This document shows positions 26,112-34,212 of a stretch of 64,000 nt of DNA, piece after piece. The stretch lies in assembly GCA_965221585.1 (NCBI GenBank), contig OZ244898.1, positions 62,001 to 126,000 of the forward strand. The letters run 5' to 3'. The notes beneath the pieces were generated by a model, which worked only from the letters and a program-made list of their open reading frames with translations, had not been told where the DNA came from and did not search any database. A program made the translations under genes and the position numbers. The number at the start of each line of letters is the position of its first letter. Positions within the stretch are counted from its first letter, which is position 1. This stretch comes from VXYK01 sp965221585 (lineage in GTDB: Bacteria; Actinomycetota; Acidimicrobiia; Acidimicrobiales; Aldehydirespiratoraceae).

Positions 26112-27623
26112 GTGACCGCTGCTGCCGCTCCGTTGCTTGCTGCGTCGGAATTCATCCGGCCGGCGATCGACTGGCACGCGGCCGCGCCCGAACTCACGCT
26201 GCTGGGTTTCGGCGCGCTGATCACGATGATCGACATCGGCTGGCTCGAGCGTGCCCGCAACATCGCTGCGCCGCTCACCTCGTTGGCTCTGTTGGCGACG
26301 ATGGTGCCGATAATCACCCTGGCTTTGGCGGGCGACGACCGCTCCATGTTCAGCGGCGGCTTCGTGGTCGACGACTACAGCCTGATCATGAAGGCCATGT
26401 TCGTGTTGGCCGGCTATGTGGTGGTGCTGATGTCGACCAACTACATAGCCGAGGGCGACTACTGGGAGAACGAGTACTACGGCCTGCTGTTGAGTTCGAT
26501 CCTGGGCATGATCCTGATGGCATCGGCCCGTGACCTCATCTCGATCTTCGTGGCCCTCGAACTGCTGTCGATCCCGGCCTACATGCTGGCCACCTGGCGC
26601 AAACGGGACCTGAAGAGCAACGAGGCAGGCCTCAAGTACTACCTGATGGGCGTGTTCGCCTCCGCGGTGATGCTCTACGGCATGTCCCTGCTCTACGGAG
26701 CGTCGGGTTCGACTCTTCTGGTCGACATCAACGAGGCGGTCAGCGGGGCGGCCAGTCCCTCCGCGGTGGTGGTTCTCGGGATCATCTTCGTGGTGGTGGG
26801 GTTCGCCTTCAAGGTGTCGGCCTTCCCGTTCCACACCTGGGCACCCGACACCTACGAGGGTTCGCCCACCCCGGTCACGGCGTTCATTTCTGTGGCTTCC
26901 AAGGCGGCTGGTTTCGTGGCTCTGATGAACCTGCTGTTCGTCGGTCTGTTGGGCCGCGATGACATCTTCGAACCGCTGATGTGGGTCTTGGCGGCCGCTT
27001 CGATGACTGCCGGAAACCTGATCGCTCTGCGCCAGACCAACATTGTGCGGCTGCTCGCCTATTCGGGTGTGGCTCAGGCGGGTTACATGCTGGCGCCACT
27101 GGCGGTGGCGGGATCGGTGCCTGACAAGGCCCTCACCGCCTCGGTCACCTATCTGGTCATCTATGCGGCTATGAACCTCGGTGCGTTCGCGGTGGTGATC
27201 GCGGTCGCCCGCAAGACCCGCTCTGCGGAGATCTCCACCTACAGGGGCCTGTTCCACTACGCACCCGGGCTCACTGTCGCCATGACGATCTTCCTGTTCT
27301 CGCTGGCGGGCATCCCACCGCTGGGTGGCTGGCTGGCGAAGTTCCGGGTCATGGAGGCGCTCATCGAGGCCGACACCGCAGCGGGCGTGGTTCTGGGCGT
27401 CTTCGTGGCGGTCAACTCGGTGATCGCTCTCTACTACTACGCCCGGATCGGCTTCGGCATGTGGGCTGAAGAAGCCCCCGACGGTGATCTGGCCCCGGTT
27501 TCGGTCCCGATGTCTCTGGGTGTGGCCCTCACCCTGACCGCGGTGATCACCGTCGCCATGGGGGTGATCCCAGGCGATGTCGTAGGCCGCTTCACCGAAG
27601 TGAGCCTGCTCGCCGGAGGTTGA
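26112..27623 (+). CDS. nuoN: NuoN, complex I antiporter-like subunit (second cluster)
   Basis: 503 residues, about 14 membrane helices; last structural gene of the second cluster. The motif FPFHTWAPDTYEGSPTPV and the Lys-bearing helices are conserved. The methyltransferase gene at 27643 follows after 19 bases that contain its own -10-like box. Confidence 0.95.
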   Translation: MTAAAAPLLAASEFIRPAIDWHAAAPELTLLGFGALITMIDIGWLERARNIAAPLTSLALLATMVPIITLALAGDDRSMFSGGFVVDDYSLIMKAMFVLAGYVVVLMSTNYIAEGDYWENEYYGLLLSSILGMILMASARDLISIFVALELLSIPAYMLATWRKRDLKSNEAGLKYYLMGVFASAVMLYGMSLLYGASGSTLLVDINEAVSGAASPSAVVVLGIIFVVVGFAFKVSAFPFHTWAPDTYEGSPTPVTAFISVASKAAGFVALMNLLFVGLLGRDDIFEPLMWVLAAASMTAGNLIALRQTNIVRLLAYSGVAQAGYMLAPLAVAGSVPDKALTASVTYLVIYAAMNLGAFAVVIAVARKTRSAEISTYRGLFHYAPGLTVAMTIFLFSLAGIPPLGGWLAKFRVMEALIEADTAAGVVLGVFVAVNSVIALYYYARIGFGMWAEEAPDGDLAPVSVPMSLGVALTLTAVITVAMGVIPGDVVGRFTEVSLLAGG

Positions 27624-27630
27624 CCGCCCG

Positions 27631-27636
27631 TAGTCT
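27631..27636 (+). promoter_or_regulatory. -10 box of midA
   Basis: TAGTCT ends six bases before GTG 27643, giving a probable leaderless transcript in addition to read-through from the nuo cluster. Confidence 0.5.
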
Positions 27637-27642
27637 GTAGCC

Positions 27643-28776
27643 GTGGTGACTCTCGCTGACCGGCTGTGTCGAAGGATTGCTGAGCGGGGGCCGATCCCGG
27701 TGTCGGAATATATCGAAGCGGCGCTCTACGACGAGAGCGAGGGGTTCTACCAGACGGGTGGCCAGTCGGGCCGATCCGGTGATTTTCTGACTGCTCCTGA
27801 GGTGGGCCCGTTGTTCGGTGCGGTCATCGCCCGGGCGGTCGACAGCTGGTGGCGCGACCTGAACTGCCCGGACCGGTTCGACGTGTACGAGTGGGGAGCC
27901 GGGCCGGGGACACTGGCCCGCGCGGTGATCGCGGCCGAACCTGAAGCAGCTGTGGCCGGAGCGCTGAGGTGGCACGCGATTGAACGGTCCGATGCTCAAC
28001 GGATGAAACATCCACAGCATCCATGGTTGGTCTCCTCAGCGACCGGACCCAACGAACCGGTTCCCGTCGGCGTTGTGTTGGCCAATGAGCTGTTGGACAA
28101 CTTGCCGTTCGATCTCTACCAACGAGCCGGCGACCACTGGGTTGAGTTGCGGGTCACCGAAGGGTCTGCTCCCAGCCGGTTCACCACGGTTGAGGTTCCG
28201 GTTCCCGAATCCGCGCTCGGCAACGAGCTGAGTTCGCTCTTCGGCGGGTCGGCGCCCCACGGGGTGCAGGTTGTGAGACAGGTCGCGGCGCGGGAATGGC
28301 TCAGCGAAGCTCTGGCGTCGTTGAACGCTGGTCGGGTTGTGGTGCTCGACTATGGCGCAACGACCGCAGAGCTCGCCGCTCGGGGTGGTTGGCTGCGGAC
28401 CCATCAGGAGCATCGTGAGGGCGACTCGAACCGGTGGTTGAAGGACCCCGGCTCCTGTGACATCACCGTCGACGTCGCCACCGATCAGTTGGATCTGGTG
28501 CGCGAGGCTGACTCCAACCGCACCCAGGCGGAGTTCCTGCGAGCCCACGGCATCGACCATCTGGTGGCCGAGGGCAAGCAGCAATGGCAGGAGGCGGTCC
28601 ATATAGGTGACCTGGCAGCCCTGCGGGCACGCAGTCGCATCCGTGAAGCCGAAGCTCTGTGCGACCCCTCCGGCATGGGCGCCTTCCGCGTCCTCGAATG
28701 GCTGGCATATGGTGAGTCGGATCTTGACCAGGATTTGATCGTCGAGATCATCCGGGCCGAGCGTGATTCGCGTTGA
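27643..28776 (+). CDS. midA: MidA/NDUFAF7-family SAM-dependent methyltransferase
   Basis: 377 residues. Family motifs in order: GRSGDFLTAPEVGPLFG (43-59), the SAM-binding YEWGAGPGTLA (82-92) and ANELLDNLPFD (147-157). In mitochondria the homologue NDUFAF7 dimethylates an arginine of NDUFS2 (the NuoD homologue) and is needed for complex I assembly. Here the gene follows the second nuo cluster by 19 bases, and the second NuoD carries the matching arginine (Arg69) whereas the first has Thr. A role in assembly or modification of the second enzyme is inference from this. GTG start directly behind TAGTCT. Confidence 0.88.
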   Translation: MVTLADRLCRRIAERGPIPVSEYIEAALYDESEGFYQTGGQSGRSGDFLTAPEVGPLFGAVIARAVDSWWRDLNCPDRFDVYEWGAGPGTLARAVIAAEPEAAVAGALRWHAIERSDAQRMKHPQHPWLVSSATGPNEPVPVGVVLANELLDNLPFDLYQRAGDHWVELRVTEGSAPSRFTTVEVPVPESALGNELSSLFGGSAPHGVQVVRQVAAREWLSEALASLNAGRVVVLDYGATTAELAARGGWLRTHQEHREGDSNRWLKDPGSCDITVDVATDQLDLVREADSNRTQAEFLRAHGIDHLVAEGKQQWQEAVHIGDLAALRARSRIREAEALCDPSGMGAFRVLEWLAYGESDLDQDLIVEIIRAERDSR

Positions 28777-28859
28777 TCGTCGTCGATGCGACCGTGGTTG
28801 TAGACCCCCTCGGCGGATCCGGCGAACGTGAGGTAGAGCTTCTCAGCTAGATCCAGGGC

Positions 28860-29312
28860 CTACCCGCGCCAGCCGGAGGCTATGTGTTCGAGCCACCATT
28901 GCGGGGCGTTGTCGAGGAGGTTCGAAAGGTTCGAGTAGTCCCACCAGCGTTGGATCAGACCGTCGTCGGTGAGCTCCATCACCGAAGTGAACGGATGGAC
29001 GATGCGCTCACCGGTGTGGAAGACCCATTCCTCTGCGTGCTCCGTCACAACGAAGTGGTCCTCGGCGATCAAGCGGCCCTCCACATGGTTGTGTTCCTGC
29101 ACAGGGTCGAGGCCCAGGTAGAGGCGGGCCACGATCTCGTCGGGTCCGTGAGCACCGCCCATGGACTCCCCCGTTCCGGTATCGACGTAGTTGGCCGTGT
29201 CGGTGAAGAACGAGGCGACCAGATCCCAATCGTGGGAATAGAGGGCGTCCCAATAGCGGGAGACGATCCCCTTGTTGCGTTCCTGGATGTTCTCGGCTTG
29301 GTCAGTGCTCAC
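28860..29312 (-). CDS. SnoaL-like (NTF2-fold) protein
   Basis: 150 residues from GTG 29312, chosen because GAGGAGGAC lies just upstream; a longer frame to 29390 has no such site. Cone-shaped SnoaL/limonene-epoxide-hydrolase-type fold is suggested by the length, the N-terminal helices ending SHDWDLVASFFTDTANYVD, and the end LIQRWWDYSNL. The Asp before Tyr matches one active-site acid of limonene epoxide hydrolases, but their full Asp-Arg-Asp set is not evident, so the reaction is unknown. A TACTCT box at 29367-29362 may be the -10. Confidence 0.7.
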   Translation of the reverse strand: MSTDQAENIQERNKGIVSRYWDALYSHDWDLVASFFTDTANYVDTGTGESMGGAHGPDEIVARLYLGLDPVQEHNHVEGRLIAEDHFVVTEHAEEWVFHTGERIVHPFTSVMELTDDGLIQRWWDYSNLSNLLDNAPQWWLEHIASGWRG

Positions 29313-29324
29313 GGGTGTCCTCCT

Positions 29325-29357
29325 CGGGTCGGACCGAGTTCGCCTCAGCCCGACCCG
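29325..29357. repeat. Inverted repeat in the leader of the SnoaL-like gene
   Basis: CGGGTCGG (29325-29332) and CCGACCCG (29350-29357) are perfect eight-base arms 17 bases apart, between the putative -10 box and the ribosome binding site. It could be an operator or an RNA hairpin. Confidence 0.4.
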
Positions 29358-29366
29358 AAGAGTAGA

Positions 29367-29395
29367 GCCCAATGGTGGGGGTGCGCCCATTGGGC
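29367..29395 (-). terminator. Hairpin after the DUF4349 gene
   Basis: GCCCAATGG (29367-29375) and CCATTGGGC (29387-29395) form a perfect nine-pair stem with an 11-base loop immediately behind the stop of the minus-strand gene ending at 29400. The downstream side reads TCTACTCTT, a poor U-run. Confidence 0.45.
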
Positions 29396-29399
29396 CGAT

Positions 29400-30866
29400 C
29401 TATTCGCCTGAGTCTTCTGAGGCGTCCGGGTCCGTATCGTCTGGGCCGGAGTCGTCGAGAGGGCCTGCTGCGACGTTTCGTTTGCGGATGCGGCGCAGGA
29501 CCAGCCAAGCGGCCAGGGCGACGAAGGGCACGAAGGGCAGAGCCGTGCCGAGGACGATCAACAGGACTGAGCCCAGCGTGGCGAGCTTGGACCAGCCGGA
29601 CGAGAACGAGTCCGAGAATCCCGGTAGCGGGTCTTCGACGCTGGCCTCCAGGTACACATAGTTGAACGCCTCAAGTTCGACTTCCTTGTTTCCAGGCCGC
29701 AAGCTCGCCGCTGGAACCGCAGTGGCCACGACTTCGATCTCCCGTCCATAGGTGGTGCTGATCCGACGGACGAAACCGTCGGTGGACTCGAGTTCAACGA
29801 CGGCGATCACGGAATCGCCGGGCTCCAGGGTGCTGAGGTCGCCGCTGCGCACTGTCAGATCGTCGATACGGAGCCTGAAGGTCGGCACGTTGATGTCGAT
29901 ATCGGTGAGAGTGTCGTCGCCGGTGTTCTGCACCTCGATGCACAGAACCGCTTCGTCGTTGGCTTCGATGGTCAGGTCGGAGAATCCGGGGCAGGCGTCT
30001 TCTTCGTCCTCGCCGAGCCAGGCCACCATGTCGATGGCGGCAACCGGGATGTCCTCGCGGATTTCGGTGATGGTCAAGGTGATGGTGGCGAGATCCACCT
30101 GATTCTGGAGTGTCCTGAGTCGGCCCTTCAGCTGCTCAAGGAGCGTCTCTCGTTCGAGCAACTGCTGTTCAAGTTCGACGATTCCCTTGACGTCGGGGGC
30201 GTTGCTGATGAGCTCCCGCACCCGCTCGACACTCAACTCCGCGGTGGTGATGCGGCTCTCAAGATCCACGATCCTCTCGGTCACATCGTCGGTGTGAATC
30301 GACTGGTGCTCGACTTCACCGACACCCTCCAAGGCAGCCATCGCACGGTCGAAGTCCTCCGGGTAGACCTTGTAGGTGAGCACCGTCCTGGGATGCGGTC
30401 CGCCTTCTGTCCGCTGCCCGAACAACAGCCCGCCGACCTCGGCGATGACCCTGTTGGCCTCAGCGGTCGCTTGCAACACATCTTCGACTCGTACCTCGAT
30501 TTCGGCCGTGTAGATGATCTGGCGTCCGAGGCTGATCGGTGAGATTTCGGGGACGGCAACGCCGTCGGCTCCCACGGATTGCTCGGCTGTGTCTGCGTCG
30601 ACGGCATAGTCGGCGTCCTCCTCGGCAAACATGGCATCGCCTTCGTCCATGTAGTCGCCCGATTCGGCCATGTCGTCGCCGTCGTCGGCCATATCGTCAG
30701 AGGTGATGAAGTCCCCGTCATCATCGGCGGCAACCGTGGAATACGCGGCGTCCCCGTCGTCATCGTTGATGATTCCGCATGCGGTAACGGCGAGGATGAA
30801 TCCGAGCAGGGCGATGGCCCAACGCAGAGAGCCTGTCTTGGATCTGTTCAGTGTGGATCTGGTCAT
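29400..30866 (-). CDS. DUF4349 lipoprotein with acidic linker
   Basis: 488 residues. Signal peptide with lipobox LAVTAC (lipidated Cys30), then about 60 residues very rich in Asp, Glu and Met (SDDMADDGDDMAESGDYMDE). The DUF4349 core (about 110-270) contains IIYTAEIEVRVEDVLQATAE and the coiled coil IVELEQQLLERETLLEQLKGRL. A Cys-containing extracytoplasmic domain follows (CPGFSDL, LCIEVQNTGDD). One C-terminal membrane helix ends in a basic tail (RRIRKRN). Predicted to be anchored in the outer leaflet at one end and to span the membrane at the other. AGAAGGGG upstream of the ATG. Function of the domain is unknown. Confidence 0.85.
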   Translation of the reverse strand: MTRSTLNRSKTGSLRWAIALLGFILAVTACGIINDDDGDAAYSTVAADDDGDFITSDDMADDGDDMAESGDYMDEGDAMFAEEDADYAVDADTAEQSVGADGVAVPEISPISLGRQIIYTAEIEVRVEDVLQATAEANRVIAEVGGLLFGQRTEGGPHPRTVLTYKVYPEDFDRAMAALEGVGEVEHQSIHTDDVTERIVDLESRITTAELSVERVRELISNAPDVKGIVELEQQLLERETLLEQLKGRLRTLQNQVDLATITLTITEIREDIPVAAIDMVAWLGEDEEDACPGFSDLTIEANDEAVLCIEVQNTGDDTLTDIDINVPTFRLRIDDLTVRSGDLSTLEPGDSVIAVVELESTDGFVRRISTTYGREIEVVATAVPAASLRPGNKEVELEAFNYVYLEASVEDPLPGFSDSFSSGWSKLATLGSVLLIVLGTALPFVPFVALAAWLVLRRIRKRNVAAGPLDDSGPDDTDPDASEDSGE

Positions 30867-30978
30867 TTGAATCCCCTTCTGGTCGGGTTCGACCCGCGTG
30901 TTGTCGGATCTATTTGTCGACTGAGACGAGGGCTCTCAACGATTGGTTCCCGTGTCGCGTGATTGACTCGAATTCGTC

Positions 30979-31015
30979 ACACAAACGCAGCATTGGAATC
31001 ACGTCTCGTTTGTGT
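30979..31015. repeat. Inverted repeat between divergent genes
   Basis: ACACAAACG (30979-30987) and CGTTTGTGT (31007-31015) are perfect nine-base arms 19 bases apart, in the 194-base gap between the DUF4349 gene and the molybdopterin oxidoreductase. Candidate operator; no other feature is seen in the gap except the promoter at 31049. Confidence 0.4.
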
Positions 31016-31048
31016 CGTCTGGTTTAGGAGCGCAGGGACCTGCGTCGG

Positions 31049-31054
31049 TAAGGT
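31049..31054 (+). promoter_or_regulatory. -10 box of the molybdopterin oxidoreductase gene
   Basis: TAAGGT ends six bases before ATG 31061; leaderless arrangement. Confidence 0.5.
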
Positions 31055-31060
31055 CGGGCC

Positions 31061-33265
31061 ATGGCGAGCAGAGACATCCATATCCGTACCTGTCACCTCT
31101 GCGAGGCGATGTGCGGCCTTGAACTCCACGTCGAGGACGACGAGGTGAAACTGATCCGCCCGAACCGCGACGACGTCTGGTCCAAGGGGCACATCTGCCC
31201 CAAGGGCACGACGCTCGGCCACCTCCACACCGATCCCGACCGGCTCCGTGTGCCTCTGGTCCGCAACGCCGCAGGCGAACACGTTGAAGCCACCTGGGAC
31301 GAAGCGTTCGCACGGGCTGAGGAGCTGATGTCGGACGTGATCGCCGAACACGGCAAGGAAGCCGTGACGATCTACATCGGCAACCCCGCCGCCCACAACT
31401 ATTCGATCAGCCGCTACACCGGGCTGATGATGGGACTCGCCGACCTCCCCGGCCCGATCTATTCGGCAGGCACCGTCGACCAGTGGCCCAAGAACGTCAC
31501 CTGTTGGACCATGTACGGCCATCCCTGGCGGATCCCGGCACCGGATCTCCCGAACACCGATTTCATAGTCGTCCAGGGCGCGAATCCCCACGCCAGCCAG
31601 GGTTCGCTGCTGGCCTGTGCCGACGTGTTGGGAGGACTCGACGAGGTCCGTGAGCGCGGAAAGGTCGTCGTCATCGATCCTCGCCGCACCGGCACAGTCA
31701 AGCACGCAGACCAGTGGTTGCCGATCTATCCGGGAACCGATGCGGCGCTGCAGTTGGCGGTGGTGCAGGTGCTTTTCGAGGAGGACCTGGTCGATCTCGG
31801 CCATCTCCGCGACAAGCTGCGCAACGTCGACGTGGTTGAACGGGTGGCCCGCAACTTCACGCCCGAGCGAGTCGCCGCCACATGCGGCGTTACCCCGGCT
31901 GAGATCCGCGCCCTGGCCAGGGAGTTCGCGGCAGCGGACCGGGCATGCTGGTACGCCCGGATCGGCACCTGCAACCAGGAGTTCGGAACGTTGGCGTCGT
32001 GGCTGCCCGATGTTATCAACGCCCTGACCGGCAACCTCGACTCCGAGGGTGGGCTGATGTGGGGCAAAGCGATCGCCCCGTCGCTGACTCTTGCGCCGCG
32101 TGATCAACCGATCGAGTTCGGCAAGTACCACAGTCGTGTGCGGGGCGCTCCCGAAGTCATGGGACAGTTCCCGGTGTCGTGCATGGCCGAGGAGATCGCC
32201 ACGCCGGGTGAGGGGCAACTGAAGGCGCTGGTGACCGTGGCCGGGAATCCGGTGATCTCGGCGCCCGACTCAGCCAAACTCGACGAGGCACTGCCGATGC
32301 TCGACTGCATGATCGCGATCGACAACGCCCTCAACGAGACCACCCGCCACGCTGATGTGATCCTGCCGGGGTTGTCGCCGCTCGAACAGCCCCACTACGA
32401 CGAGCTGCTGTGGTCGTGGGCGGTGCGTTCAGCCGGGAAGTGGTCACCGGCGCTGTTCCCCGCGCAGGACGGTCGCCCAGACGAGTGGGAGGTGATGATC
32501 CGGGTAGGGGCGATGATGGCACCCATCCCCCAGGAGCAGGTCGACATCAAGGCCATCGACGACGGGTTCTTCTCGGCACTGGCACAGATGGGAGGCGTTG
32601 ACCCGGAGGTTGCCCTGGCGGCCTGCCCCGAGCCTGGACCGGAACGCCTCAACGACAACGCCATCCGCACGGGGCCCTGGGGTGACCAGTACGGCAAGAA
32701 CCCGGGCGGGCTCACCCTGCAGCACTTCAAGGATGAACCCAACGGGATCGACATGGGGCCGATGGTCCCCCGAATCGACGAGGTCGTCTGCCACCCCGAC
32801 GGCATGGTCGATCTGGCGCCCGAGTACGTGATTGCCGATCTACCCCGCCTCGAGGAACGGATCGACCGGGAGAACAACGGACTGCTGCTGATCAGCCGTC
32901 GTCACATCCGTTCCAACAACTCGTGGATGCACAACGTGAGGGTGCTGGTAAAGGGCAAGGATCGCTGCACTCTGCTGATCCATCCAGACGATGCGGCCGC
33001 CTCAGGCGTCTCCGACGGATCGCTGGCGCGTGTCTCGTCGACTGCCGGTGAGGTCGAGGTACCGGTGGAGGTGAGCGACGAGATGATGCCGGGAGTCGTG
33101 TCGCTGCCCCACGGCTGGGGCCACGACAAGCCCGGGACCCGCATGTCTATCGCCCGTGAGCACGCCGGTGTCAACAACAATCTGCTTGCGCCCGGCACGT
33201 TCGTCGATGTCCCCTCGGGCAATGCCGCGGTCAACGGGATCCCCGTCGAGGTGGTGCCCGCCTAG
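31061..33265 (+). CDS. Molybdopterin-dependent oxidoreductase (DMSO-reductase superfamily)
   Basis: 734 residues. An N-terminal [4Fe-4S] site has Cys11, 14, 18 and 46 (CHLCEAMC and ICPKG). The bis-MGD-binding domains follow, with SAGTVDQWPKN, VVQGANPHASQGS, VVIDPRRTGT and a C-terminal dinucleotide-binding beta-barrel (SLPHGWGHDKPG, VNNNLL). No Sec codon is present and the molybdenum ligand cannot be assigned with certainty. There is no Tat signal, so it is probably cytoplasmic. The family includes formate-dehydrogenase-like and other two-electron oxidoreductases; the substrate is unknown. It stands alone, without partner subunits. Confidence 0.88.
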   Translation: MASRDIHIRTCHLCEAMCGLELHVEDDEVKLIRPNRDDVWSKGHICPKGTTLGHLHTDPDRLRVPLVRNAAGEHVEATWDEAFARAEELMSDVIAEHGKEAVTIYIGNPAAHNYSISRYTGLMMGLADLPGPIYSAGTVDQWPKNVTCWTMYGHPWRIPAPDLPNTDFIVVQGANPHASQGSLLACADVLGGLDEVRERGKVVVIDPRRTGTVKHADQWLPIYPGTDAALQLAVVQVLFEEDLVDLGHLRDKLRNVDVVERVARNFTPERVAATCGVTPAEIRALAREFAAADRACWYARIGTCNQEFGTLASWLPDVINALTGNLDSEGGLMWGKAIAPSLTLAPRDQPIEFGKYHSRVRGAPEVMGQFPVSCMAEEIATPGEGQLKALVTVAGNPVISAPDSAKLDEALPMLDCMIAIDNALNETTRHADVILPGLSPLEQPHYDELLWSWAVRSAGKWSPALFPAQDGRPDEWEVMIRVGAMMAPIPQEQVDIKAIDDGFFSALAQMGGVDPEVALAACPEPGPERLNDNAIRTGPWGDQYGKNPGGLTLQHFKDEPNGIDMGPMVPRIDEVVCHPDGMVDLAPEYVIADLPRLEERIDRENNGLLLISRRHIRSNNSWMHNVRVLVKGKDRCTLLIHPDDAAASGVSDGSLARVSSTAGEVEVPVEVSDEMMPGVVSLPHGWGHDKPGTRMSIAREHAGVNNNLLAPGTFVDVPSGNAAVNGIPVEVVPA

Positions 33266-33305
33266 AGGCGCTGCAATACTCGCCGCCTGAGGTGCCGGCA
33301 GTCCG

Positions 33306-33311
33306 TAGACT
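33306..33311 (+). promoter_or_regulatory. -10 box of the HD-domain gene
   Basis: TAGACT ends nine bases before ATG 33321. Confidence 0.4.
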
Positions 33312-33320
33312 CTGTGCTGC

Positions 33321-34136
33321 ATGGAAGCGCCAGCGACGACCGACGATGCAGCGACGACCGACGACGCGGCCGCGGCCCTCTCCGCCATCGTCATGGACAG
33401 TGACGTGGCCGGTGCGCTCTGGGCAGCGGTTGACAGCGGCCGCATCGACGACCTGGTGCCCGAACTCCCGCTGTTGCGGATGGAACAGGACCCGGTCCAT
33501 CGCCACAAGGATGTCCTGGCCCACACGATCGCGGTGGTCGCCAAGACACCCGAAGATGAAATAGTGCGCCTAGCAGCACTTTTTCATGACATCGCCAAGC
33601 CCAGGACACGCAGCTTCGAGCACGGCGGCGTGACGTTCAGACACCATGAAGCCGTCGGCGCCCGCATGACCCGCAAGCGTTTGACCGAACTCGGCTACTC
33701 CGAAGAGGTTGTGGAGCAGGTGAGCGAACTGGTCAGGTTGAGCGGTCGCTTCAAGGGCTATTCCGATGGTTGGTCCGACGCTGCCGTCCGCCGCTACGCC
33801 CGTGAGGCAGGCCCGCTTCTGGGACGGCTCAACGCTCTGGTCCGCTCCGATTGCACCACCCGCAATCAGCACAAGGTCGAAGAACTGCAGCGGTCGATCG
33901 ACGAACTCGAGTCGCGGATCGCGGATCTGGCCCAACAGGAACGCAGAGCTGCCGAACGGCCTCAGATCGACGGAACAGCGGTCATGGAACACCTCGGGAT
34001 CGGTCCGGGCCGACATGTCGGTGACATCCTCGGCTGGCTGCTCGAACTGAAGCGTTCCGAGGGCGTCCTCGAGGACGACGAGATCTTCTCGCGCCTCGAC
34101 CAGTGGTGGGTCCAGAACCGCGCCCGCTACTCGTAG
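33321..34136 (+). CDS. HD-domain protein resembling the C-terminal half of CCA-adding enzyme
   Basis: 271 residues. From residue about 50 it matches the HD and downstream helical part of actinobacterial CCA tRNA nucleotidyltransferase/poly(A) polymerase: LLRMEQDPVHRHKDVLAHT, ALFHDIAKPRTR (His89-Asp90), FRHHEAVGARMTRKRL, RSDCTTRN and MEHLGIGPGRHVG. The nucleotidyltransferase head with its GSxR and DxD motifs is absent; instead there is a short Ala/Asp/Thr-rich N-terminus. Likely a metal-dependent phosphohydrolase rather than a CCA-adding enzyme. The recognised start follows TAGACT and there is no longer in-frame extension, so this is not a window or frameshift artefact. Confidence 0.82.
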   Translation: MEAPATTDDAATTDDAAAALSAIVMDSDVAGALWAAVDSGRIDDLVPELPLLRMEQDPVHRHKDVLAHTIAVVAKTPEDEIVRLAALFHDIAKPRTRSFEHGGVTFRHHEAVGARMTRKRLTELGYSEEVVEQVSELVRLSGRFKGYSDGWSDAAVRRYAREAGPLLGRLNALVRSDCTTRNQHKVEELQRSIDELESRIADLAQQERRAAERPQIDGTAVMEHLGIGPGRHVGDILGWLLELKRSEGVLEDDEIFSRLDQWWVQNRARYS

Positions 34137-34199
34137 TCAGGCAATTCGGCCCATGAAATAGGCCCAATAAATCAGCGGAGCGCTCGAGGGCGTGCCGGG

Positions 34200-34205
34200 T
34201 AGCCT
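34200..34205 (+). promoter_or_regulatory. -10 box of asd
   Basis: TAGCCT ends seven bases before ATG 34213; leaderless arrangement. Confidence 0.5.
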
Positions 34206-34212
34206 TTGATGC

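Noticed and set aside
31061..33265. Possible selenoprotein, given selA and selB in the window
   Set aside because: No in-frame UGA; the frame is complete without it.
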